This document shows, in pieces, positions 57,303 to 64,000 of a DNA stretch of 64,000 nucleotides. The notes below the pieces were generated by a model that was given only the letters and a program-made list of their open reading frames with translations, was not told the origin of the DNA and made no database searches. Source of the DNA: Planctomycetota bacterium (GTDB lineage: Bacteria > Planctomycetota > Phycisphaerae > Tepidisphaerales > Tepidisphaeraceae); NCBI GenBank assembly GCA_023417885.1, contig JAEZED010000121.1:8533-72532 (forward strand), read 5' to 3'. Position numbers and translations under genes: made by a program. The stretch's first letter is position 1. Every line of letters starts with the position of its first letter.

Positions 57303-59390
57303 TCAGCGCGCCCCGTCGCCGGCCGGTCCGGGCTTCTCCTCCGGCGCAACGCCCAGCGCCTGCCGCACCTGCCCCATCGGCACCACGATCGACTCCGGCA
57401 CGTTCACCTCCAGCGGCGGGGTGCCGTAGGTCAGCGAGAGGCGATTGACCTCCGCCGGATCGATGACGACCAGCGCCTCGTCCGGTGCCGTGAAGAGCGC
57501 ATCGCCCAGCCACGCCCTGATGGCGCCCGAGGCGGGCGGCACGTTGAAGACCGCGCGGTAGTGCACCGCTTCATGCTGGTAGAGATAGGCCTTGGCCTCG
57601 CCGACGAGATACACCTCGCGCCCGGCGGCGTCCGCCTCGCCGATCGGCGTGAGCAGGACGAGATCGTCGAAGCCGTAGAGGAACATCCCCTCCTCCCGCC
57701 CCGCCTGCGTGCGCTGCCACGCTGCCGGGAGGAGGCAGGCAAGGCCGACGATCGCGCACAACCCTGCCGCCGCGACTTCCGCAAGCCGCAGGCGACGGAA
57801 GAACGCCAGGCCCGCAGCGATCGCCAGGATCGGCAGGCTGACGACGAGGAAACGACCCTGGAGGTGCGTGAAGCCGATCCAGACCAGGAGCATCAGCGTC
57901 AGCCACGTCGCCAGCATCACGCCGACGCGCTGTCGCCGCGCGATGAGCCAGCCGATCGCGACGAGCGCCAGGGGCCAGACGACAAAGCCGTACCGCCAGT
58001 TGGAAAGCACATCCTGAAGGAGTCGCGGGAGGCGCCGCTCGCCCGCCGCCAGGGAGTGCGCCCTCCCCCACCGCTCGATGAGCTCCGGCGCCCAGCCGGC
58101 ATCGCCGAAGAGGCCCGTCGCCAGGGGGAAGACCGGGTTGCCCGACCAGGCGAGATTCCGCAGCAGCCACGGCAGCGCGAGGATGGCCGCCCCGCCCGCG
58201 AACGCCGCTATCGCGAGCGATGTCCTTCGCAGCCGTTGCTGCCACGGCACGCCCACGCCCTCTCCCGCGGCGGCTTCGCCCGGTACCAGGCGGCGCGCCG
58301 GCAGCAGGGAGCCCGCCAGCAGGGCCAGCGCGCCGGCGACACCGAGCATCGGAACCGCGGGGTACTTGGCGCTGACGCCCAGGCCCACGAACACCCCCGC
58401 CAGCCCCGCTGCGCGCCAGTCGCCATCGACGGCGCGTACGAGCCAAGCCGCGACCAGAGTCGCCGCAAGCACCAGCAGCGCCTCGTTGTAGGCGACGCTC
58501 CCGAGCAGCGCCGTCCACGGCACCGTCGCGAAGATCACCGCCGCCGCCGTCGGGGCGATGCCGCCGCCACGCATCTTGTCGTGCGGCGCTGCGGCGCCGG
58601 AACCCGGGTCCGTAGCGATGCCGGACACCGCCCCGTACACGCCCACCGTCGCCAGCGCCATCAGCAGCAGGCTAAGGATCTGGGCCGCATACATCGCCTT
58701 CCAAGGCCCCCCCGCCTGGTGCATCATCAGCAGGAAAAGCGTCTCCTCCCCCAGCGGGAAGTGGGAGAAGACATTGTGCTCCAGCGGCACGATCCGCCCC
58801 GCTTCGAACCAGTCGCGCGGGATCTGCAGGTGGTAACTCAGCACGTCGTACCCGTGCGGCTCATCGCCCCACAGCACACCGGGCGGAATCGATGCCCCCG
58901 CCATGCATACTCCCAGCGCCATCGCTGGCAGCAGCCAGAGCCAGGCCTCGTGGCCCGGGCGCGCCGGCTGCATCCACCGGGCGCGGTCGAACCAGACGTC
59001 CACGCCTGCGACCCCCATCGCGCCTACCAGGAGCCACGCGGTGGCGGCGCTCAGCATTCCCGCGAGGCCCAGCAGCAGGCTGAGGGTGATGAGGATGCCT
59101 AGCCCGACGCCGGCGCCCGAGGCGACCAGCAGCGCTCGCCCCACGCCCGGGACCGCGCGCCGCACGATCGCCATGCCAGCCAGCGTCGCGGCGATGACGT
59201 TGATCAGTGGAAGCAGGCCGCGGCCGAAGATCGTGACGACGACATCGGCGGTGTTGGGTCCGCCCAGCACCCCGGCCGTCGCGAAGGCGAGGGCGAGCCC
59301 GAGCAGCGCCACCAGCCGGCGTCGCGGTCGCTCGCGCCATGGCGACGCCGCCTCGGCGCCCTGCGCCCAACCTGTGCCGTCTTCTTTCAC
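57303..59390 (-). CDS. GT39/PMT-like multispanning membrane protein
   Basis: 695 residues, GTG start, about 12 or more spans. It has an extracytoplasmic segment (about 165-205, ending YDVLSYHLQIPRDW) and a soluble C-terminal part (about 560-695). The VLWGDEPHGYDVLSYH segment, with acidic residues after the early spans, resembles the first loop of lipid-linked-sugar glycosyltransferases of the GT39/ArnT/PMT class. A glycosyltransferase is likely but the donor and acceptor are unknown. A neighbouring hemA and aminotransferase give no hint. Confidence 0.7.
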   Translation of the reverse strand: MKEDGTGWAQGAEAASPWRERPRRRLVALLGLALAFATAGVLGGPNTADVVVTIFGRGLLPLINVIAATLAGMAIVRRAVPGVGRALLVASGAGVGLGILITLSLLLGLAGMLSAATAWLLVGAMGVAGVDVWFDRARWMQPARPGHEAWLWLLPAMALGVCMAGASIPPGVLWGDEPHGYDVLSYHLQIPRDWFEAGRIVPLEHNVFSHFPLGEETLFLLMMHQAGGPWKAMYAAQILSLLLMALATVGVYGAVSGIATDPGSGAAAPHDKMRGGGIAPTAAAVIFATVPWTALLGSVAYNEALLVLAATLVAAWLVRAVDGDWRAAGLAGVFVGLGVSAKYPAVPMLGVAGALALLAGSLLPARRLVPGEAAAGEGVGVPWQQRLRRTSLAIAAFAGGAAILALPWLLRNLAWSGNPVFPLATGLFGDAGWAPELIERWGRAHSLAAGERRLPRLLQDVLSNWRYGFVVWPLALVAIGWLIARRQRVGVMLATWLTLMLLVWIGFTHLQGRFLVVSLPILAIAAGLAFFRRLRLAEVAAAGLCAIVGLACLLPAAWQRTQAGREEGMFLYGFDDLVLLTPIGEADAAGREVYLVGEAKAYLYQHEAVHYRAVFNVPPASGAIRAWLGDALFTAPDEALVVIDPAEVNRLSLTYGTPPLEVNVPESIVVPMGQVRQALGVAPEEKPGPAGDGAR

Positions 59391-59450
59391 GCAACAGATC
59401 GTATCGACGGTCGGCGGTGTCTACGAATGCGCCGCGGCCTGCGGCACGCA

Positions 59451-60746
59451 TCAATCTTCCTGGTGTTCCGGCGAACGCTGCTCGAGCGAGAAGAGCTTCT
59501 CCACCGCGTGCTGGTAGACCGGCCCATGGTGAGCGTGCGCGGCGGCGGACCGGAGGGTGGAGACCGGGCCGTGGAGCAGCTTGTTGACGATCCGCAGCGC
59601 CATCGCCTCCACGTGCCGGCGTCCCTCCTCGTCGAGTTCGGGAAGCTTTCGCAACGTCCGGGCCGCCTCCGTGGCTGCCAGTTCGCGCGAGCCCTGGTAG
59701 AGCTTGCGGATCGTCGGCGCCACCGCGCGCTGGCGATGCCATTCCAGGAAGCCGCCGACATGCCATGCCACGATCCGCTCCGCCGCTTCCAGTGCCTCGC
59801 GGCTGGAGGCGAGCGTCTGCAACACCGCCGACTCCAGGGCGTCGATGTCGCAGAGTTGAACGTGATCCAGCTCCGACACCAACGGCTCCACGTCGCGCGG
59901 GACGGCGATGTCCACGAGCAACAGGGGACGCCCACGCCCCGCCAGCACGGGACGAAGACGGTGGGCCGTGATCACCGGCTCCCGGGAGCCCGTGGTCGCG
60001 ATGACGGCGTCCGCCTCGGCCAGGAGTTCGTCGAGCATCGAGAAAGGACATACCCGGGCGCCGTGGGGCCGGGCGAGCGACTCGGCCCTGGCGAGGTCGC
60101 GGTTGCAGACGATCACCCGCCCGACGGCGCGGCCGGCAAGCTGTTCGAGCACGAGCCGTGCCATCTGCCCCGCGCCGACGCACAGGATCGTCCTGTCCTC
60201 CAGCCGGCCGAACGCGTGATCCAGGTGCTGCACCGCCACGCTCGCAACGCTCTGCCGACCGGCGGAGAGGCGGGTGGTGCTCATGACTTCCTTCCCCACC
60301 GCCAGGGCGCGCTGGAAGAGGCCGTGGAGCATCGGTCCCGCCGTCCCGGCGCGGCGGGCGCTCTCGTAGGCCCGGCGCACCTGCCCGGCGATCTGCTGCT
60401 CACCCGGGACGAGCGAGTCCAGCGACGCCGCGACGCGGAAGAGATGCGCCACCGCCTCCCGCCCGGCGAGGCGGTAGGTGAGCCCCTTCAAAGCCTCGGC
60501 GTCGATGCCGCGCAGGCGGCAGATCACATCGAGCGGATCCGGCCCGTCGATCTCCTCGACATCCGACGCCCAGTAGAGCTCCACGCGGTTGCACGTGCTG
60601 AGCAGGACGGCCTCGGAGCCCGTGCCCAGCGCCAGGCAGACGGCCCGCTGTGCGTCCGTCGCCTCCGGCAGTGCCATGGCAAGAAGCTCCCGCGCCGCGA
60701 CGGGGGCGGTGTGGTGACTCAGGCCGATGAGGCGAAGCCGCTTCAA
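59451..60746 (-). CDS. hemA: Glutamyl-tRNA reductase
   Basis: 431 residues, the first committed step of tetrapyrrole synthesis in the C5 pathway. Catalytic C52 is in LLSTCNRVELYW; further blocks are IGLSHHTAPV, FRVAASLDSLVPGEQQIAGQVR, CVGAGQMARLVLEQL and DIAVPRDVEP. The TTG start fits the family N-terminus (KRLRLIGLSHHTAPV). It follows sirC on the same strand after 84 bases, so heme and siroheme precursors are made from one operon. Confidence 0.94.
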   Translation of the reverse strand: MKRLRLIGLSHHTAPVAARELLAMALPEATDAQRAVCLALGTGSEAVLLSTCNRVELYWASDVEEIDGPDPLDVICRLRGIDAEALKGLTYRLAGREAVAHLFRVAASLDSLVPGEQQIAGQVRRAYESARRAGTAGPMLHGLFQRALAVGKEVMSTTRLSAGRQSVASVAVQHLDHAFGRLEDRTILCVGAGQMARLVLEQLAGRAVGRVIVCNRDLARAESLARPHGARVCPFSMLDELLAEADAVIATTGSREPVITAHRLRPVLAGRGRPLLLVDIAVPRDVEPLVSELDHVQLCDIDALESAVLQTLASSREALEAAERIVAWHVGGFLEWHRQRAVAPTIRKLYQGSRELAATEAARTLRKLPELDEEGRRHVEAMALRIVNKLLHGPVSTLRSAAAHAHHGPVYQHAVEKLFSLEQRSPEHQED

Positions 60747-60830
60747 GGCGACACCCCGGCGGAGGCGATGGTCGGGCTGGTCTGCAACAACGGCGGCACG
60801 GAACTGGGGGAACTCCGGGTGGGGGAAACT

Positions 60831-61508
60831 CTAGCTCCCCTGATTGGACGCCGGGCCCCCTGCGGCACGCAACCGCAGGAAAGCGGTGTCAATCTCTTGC
60901 CGCCATTGCCCATGGCGCGCGCGCAGCCAGACGCGCAGCCCGCCCAGTCCCTCGGCACGCAGCACCTCCAGCGCCTCGTCGCTCACCAAGTCGCCCAGGA
61001 TCAGCGACCGCGCCGGCGCATCTCCCGTCAGCGAACGGCGCATCGCGCCCGCCACCCGCGCCACCTTCGCCCACTGCGATGCCGTCGCCTGCGCCGCGTC
61101 CCGCACACGGCGCGAGACCGCCGGTGTGCCGGATGCCACCGCGATCACCACCTCCCCTGCCCCGCCCACCGCGGGGGTGATGAAGTCGCCTGCTTCCGGA
61201 TCATCCGCGCGGCCGCACAGGAGCCCGGCGGCTTCAGCGGCCTCGCATACCACCCTGTTCACCTCTTGCGAGCTGGTCGCCGCGAAGACCACTCGCTGTC
61301 CCGCTAGGTGATCGGGACGGAATGGCTCGCCCACGCGCGTCACCCCCTCGGGCATCGCGGCGTCGAACGCAGGCGAGACGACCGTCAGTCGCCGCGCGCC
61401 GGCTTCGGTGAGCTTCCGGGCACGCCGCGCGCCGACGCGACCGCCGCCGACGATCAGGATCGGGAGGGACTCCACGCGCAGAAAGATCGGGAACAGCCCG
61501 GAGGCCAT
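60831..61508 (-). CDS. sirC: Precorrin-2 dehydrogenase/sirohydrochlorin ferrochelatase-type protein
   Basis: 225 residues, similar to the N-terminal (SirC/Met8p) part of CysG. It starts LFPIFLRVESLPILIVGGGRVGARRA, with the NAD-binding GGGRVGARRA loop, then VFAATSSQEVNR, CGRADDPEAGDFITPA and VIAVASGTPAVSRRVRD. It oxidises precorrin-2 and may insert iron. Located directly upstream of hemA, it links the two. The ATG at 61508 is chosen from the family start; a longer frame upstream is arginine-rich. Confidence 0.9.
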   Translation of the reverse strand: MASGLFPIFLRVESLPILIVGGGRVGARRARKLTEAGARRLTVVSPAFDAAMPEGVTRVGEPFRPDHLAGQRVVFAATSSQEVNRVVCEAAEAAGLLCGRADDPEAGDFITPAVGGAGEVVIAVASGTPAVSRRVRDAAQATASQWAKVARVAGAMRRSLTGDAPARSLILGDLVSDEALEVLRAEGLGGLRVWLRARHGQWRQEIDTAFLRLRAAGGPASNQGS

Positions 61509-61628
61509 GGTCGTACCGGTGAAGGGCCCCGCCCGCACGGCGGGATGGCTTGCCAACCGCCCCTGGCGGCCTAGCATACCGAACCTCCCGTGGCGTCTCA
61601 CAAGCGCGTCGCTGGAGAAGCGCGATTG

Positions 61629-61719
61629 CCGGAGAGGTGGCCGAGTGGCTGAAGGCAACGCTTTGCTAAAGCGTCGTACGGGTCACACCGTACCGGGAGT
61701 TCGAATCTCCCCCTCTCCG
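61629..61719 (+). tRNA. tRNA-Ser(GCU)
   Basis: Acceptor arms GGAGAGG (61629-61635) and CCTCTCC (61712-61718) pair fully, followed by discriminator G. The anticodon loop TTGCTAA holds GCT at 61663-61665, for AGC/AGU codons. A long variable arm GTACGG/CCGTAC is typical of serine tRNA. The CCA end is not encoded. Confidence 0.95.
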
Positions 61720-61734
61720 CTTCTGAACCGCACC

Positions 61735-61763
61735 GGCCGCAGGCGTGATCCTGCGGCCGTTTT
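61735..61763 (+). terminator. Rho-independent terminator after tRNA-Ser
   Basis: GGCCGCAGG (61735-61743) pairs perfectly with CCTGCGGCC (61750-61758) around a 6-base loop, followed by GTTTTCTATT. It ends 44 bases after the tRNA and defines a short single-gene transcript. Confidence 0.8.
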
Positions 61764-62038
61764 CTATTGCCTGCCTGCCACCCGACCGGCGCCGTCGGCA
61801 TCGCCGCCGTGCTGCTCCGGGGAAGGTCGGCGAAGGCCCGAAGTCGTGCGTAAAGTGACAACCGGTCCCGGCGCTTCGGGTCGGTTGGGGTGCTGTCCGC
61901 ATTCCCGGAGCAACCAACAGCCTTCTGGCGCATTGGTGAGGGGGACGGGCCCCGCCGGCGGTCGCCGGGGCCACCGCGCAATCCGCGTCGAACCCCACCG
62001 GGCAGCGGGCTCCCGGGCCATTTATTGAGGCAACGCTG
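61764..62038. other. Intergenic leader before the efflux genes
   Basis: 275 bases without a gene. A GC-rich 7-bp dyad (GGCCCCG...CGGGGCC, near 61949-61973) has no T tract. A GAGG lies eight bases before the GTG of the next gene. No promoter could be called with confidence. Confidence 0.5.
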
Positions 62039-63433
62039 GTGAAGAAGCTCCTGATAGCGGCGGTCATCGTGGTGGTTCTCGTGCTCCTCGTGGGAGGGGC
62101 GATGCAGGCGCTGCGCGGAAGCACCGAGGTTCCGCCGACAGAGGTGCGCCTCGCCGAGGTCGAGCGGGGCGCGCTCACGGAATTCGTCACCGCTCCGGGC
62201 GACATCCAGGCGCGCCGGAAGGTGAGCATCAGTGCCAAGACGGCGGCCCAGATCGTCGAGCTCCCCTTCGAGGAGGGACGCGAGGTCAAGAAGGGAGATG
62301 TGCTGGTCCGGCTCGACGACACGGAGATGCAGGCCCGCCTGCGTGCGACGATGGCCCGGCGCGAGGGGCAGGCGGCCAACCTGACTGTTGCCCGCGCCCA
62401 GATCGAGGCGGCGGCGGCCCGGCTGGCCTCCAGCCGCGTCCTGCTCGCCCAGGCCAAGCGTGACCTCGATCGCCAGGTGGCACTCTACGAGAGCCAGGAC
62501 GTCAGCCGCACCGCGGTCGACGACGCGCAGGCCCTCTACGACCAGCGGCTTGCCCAGGTGGAGGCCGAGCAGCTTGCCCTTAAGGCGGACGAGGCGAACC
62601 TGAAGGTGCTCCAGTTCCAGATCGACGCCGCCGACGCGGAGATCGAGCAGGCCAAGGACGAACTGGAATACACGGTCATCACCAGCCCGATCGACGGCGT
62701 CATCACGAAGCTCAACGCCGAGGTGGGCGAGATCGTCGTCACCGGCACGATGAACAACGCCGGCACCGTGATCATGGAGGTCGCCGACCTCTCGGAGCTG
62801 ATCGTCGAGGCGGAGGTAGACGAGACGGACGTCACGCAGGTAGAGGTCGGCCAGCCCGCCGAGATCCGCGCTGCGGCGTACGACGGCGAGGTGCTTGCGG
62901 GCACGGTTCGCAGCGTCTCGCTGGCGCAGGAGAGCGCGATGTCCGGCTCCGGCGGCGGGATGGGGGGCGGCGGCACCGACAGCAAGTACTACATCTGCGA
63001 GGTGCTTCTGGACCCGGAGGCGACCGGCAAGATCCGGATCTTCACCGGCCTGACCGCCGACGTGGAGATCCAGACCCGCCAGCACCAGGACGTGGTGCGG
63101 ATTCCCAGCCAGTGCGTCGTCGGGCGCCGCGTGGACGAGCTTCCGCCGGACATCCGGTCGATGCCGCAGGTGCGCGCGGACAAGGAGTTCACGCCCGTCG
63201 TCTACCGGATCGTGAATGGCGAGGCGGTCATCACGCCCGTGGAAGTCGGGGCCAGCGACCTGCGCATGACGATCATCACGTCGGGCCTGGAGCCGGGGGA
63301 GCAGATCGTTACGGGGCCGTACAAGGTGCTCGAGGAGATCCGGCACGGGCAGAAGGTCGCGCCCGAAGGCTCGCTCAACAAGCAGGCGCCCGGCAAGACA
63401 GAGCCGGCCGCCGTCGAGGCCGCCTCCGCCTGA
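62039..63433 (+). CDS. MacA/HlyD-type periplasmic adaptor
   Basis: 464 residues: a short cytoplasmic start, one span (about 4-23), then an adaptor with a biotinyl-lipoyl part (VSISAKTAAQIVELPFEEGREVKKGD), a long coiled-coil hairpin (about 95-205), then a beta-barrel (VITSPIDGVITKLN..GEIV) and membrane-proximal domain. It is the periplasmic part of a MacAB-type tripartite or ABC efflux system. GTG start with GAGG eight bases upstream. A Gly-rich loop (GSGGGMGGGGT) interrupts the barrel. The matching ATPase starts 42 bases later. Confidence 0.9.
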   Translation: MKKLLIAAVIVVVLVLLVGGAMQALRGSTEVPPTEVRLAEVERGALTEFVTAPGDIQARRKVSISAKTAAQIVELPFEEGREVKKGDVLVRLDDTEMQARLRATMARREGQAANLTVARAQIEAAAARLASSRVLLAQAKRDLDRQVALYESQDVSRTAVDDAQALYDQRLAQVEAEQLALKADEANLKVLQFQIDAADAEIEQAKDELEYTVITSPIDGVITKLNAEVGEIVVTGTMNNAGTVIMEVADLSELIVEAEVDETDVTQVEVGQPAEIRAAAYDGEVLAGTVRSVSLAQESAMSGSGGGMGGGGTDSKYYICEVLLDPEATGKIRIFTGLTADVEIQTRQHQDVVRIPSQCVVGRRVDELPPDIRSMPQVRADKEFTPVVYRIVNGEAVITPVEVGASDLRMTIITSGLEPGEQIVTGPYKVLEEIRHGQKVAPEGSLNKQAPGKTEPAAVEAASA

Positions 63434-63475
63434 GATCCCGTCCGCCGCCCCGCCGCCGTTGCCAGCGCTCCCGCC

Positions 63476-64000
63476 ATGCTCCTGAAGCTCAGAAACATCA
63501 CCAAGCACTACCGCGTCGGGGCGGAGCTGATCCGCGCGCTGGATGGTGTCGATCTCGACATCGACCGTGGCGAGTACGTCGCCATCATGGGCGCCAGCGG
63601 AAGCGGCAAGTCCACGATGATGAACATCCTGGGCTGCCTCGACCGCCCCACCGCCGGCACTTACGAGCTCAGCGGGCAGCGCGTCGACCGCATGAACGCG
63701 GCGCAGCTCGCGCAGGTGCGCAACCAGCAGATCGGGTTCGTCTTCCAGAGCTTCGAGCTGCTCCCGCGGCAGACGGCGCTGCGGAACGTGGAGCTGCCCC
63801 TGATCTACTCTCGCGACGGCTGGCGCGACCGGCGGCGCCGTGCCCGGGAGGCCCTGGAGCTGGTCAACCTCGGCGACCGGATGGACCACCGCCCCAACCA
63901 GCTCTCCGGCGGGCAGCGCCAGCGAGTGGCCATCGCGAGGGCGATGGTCAACGCCCCGGCCATCCTCCTCGCCGACGAGCCGACCGGCGCGCTCGACAGC
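63476..64000 (+). CDS. MacB-type ABC transporter ATP-binding protein, cut by window end
   Basis: 175 codons without a stop. Walker [12 protein letters not shown]-loop [14 protein letters not shown], signature LSGGQRQR and Walker [15 protein letters not shown] are intact, the LolD/MacB pattern. It starts ATG at 63476, 42 bases after the adaptor. Whether it is a MacB with a fused permease or a LolD-type lone ATPase lies beyond the window. Confidence 0.92.
   Translation, partial: MLLKLRNITKHYRVGAELIRALDGVDLDIDRGEYVAIMGASGSGKSTMMNILGCLDRPTAGTYELSGQRVDRMNAAQLAQVRNQQIGFVFQSFELLPRQTALRNVELPLIYSRDGWRDRRRRAREALELVNLGDRMDHRPNQLSGGQRQRVAIARAMVNAPAILLADEPTGALDS

Overview
The window is a GC-rich bacterial chromosome segment that fits Planctomycetota, most likely the Phycisphaerae side of the phylum. 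The evidence is a complete alternative complex III (ActABCDEF) joined to an A2-type caa3 oxidase, a PEP-CTERM-tailed secreted propeller, zinc-ribbon membrane proteins, a CX4CH cytochrome-like protein, frequent GTG/TTG starts and poor Shine-Dalgarno use. The taxonomic call is inference; no rRNA gene is present. There is no CRISPR array, complete insertion sequence or prophage.

Layout. 1-4.6 kb: a truncated NAD-dependent sugar epimerase diverges from the dTDP-L-rhamnose genes rfbC-rfbA-rfbB-rfbD. The gap between them holds a sigma-54-type promoter followed about 110 bases later by a perfect intrinsic terminator, with no coding gene between: a candidate small RNA. 4.7-14.8 kb: a membrane protein, ispH, an inactive/active M16 peptidase pair, panB, an HtrA-type protease, a CX4CH protein and small envelope proteins. 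15.4-17.5 kb: a RegB/RegA-type redox two-component pair. 17.5-34 kb: a terminator, a RegA-like box and a -35/-10 promoter, then actABCDEF, a small membrane protein, sco, coxB, coxA, coxC, coxD and a second coxC-like gene. This reads as one quinol-to-oxygen respiratory module with its regulator beside it. 34-41 kb: pstS-pstC-pstA-pstB, with large extracytoplasmic inserts in both permeases and no phoU. 41-50.5 kb: a Nif3/YqfO protein, hflX, a PEP-CTERM beta-propeller, accD, rpe, a GxxExxY cassette, pgk, a TrkH-like membrane protein and rpiB. 50.7-64 kb: a YrdC-phosphotyrosine phosphatase fusion, a LolA-like protein, two membrane proteins, an acyl-CoA ligase, an aminotransferase, a GT39-like protein, hemA and sirC (tetrapyrrole pathway), tRNA-Ser(GCU), and a MacA/MacB-type efflux system cut by the window end.

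The least explained layer is a set of short-repeat units in intergenic spaces. (i) A GxxExxY nuclease-like gene between pgk and rpe is bounded by 29-bp inverted repeats (27/29 matching), each built of 10-, 9- and 10-nt units. (ii) A 210-bp element between the M16 genes is bounded by 28-bp inverted repeats made of four heptads (25/28 matching) and encloses a frameshifted, truncated relic of a four-helix-bundle (S23/IVS-type) protein. (iii) Relic arrays lie at 55794-55830 and 55920-55956, and a 10-nt array at 5524-5583. Together these look like small cassettes that insert flush against gene boundaries. The other strong regulatory story is the RegA-like box and promoter between regA and actA.
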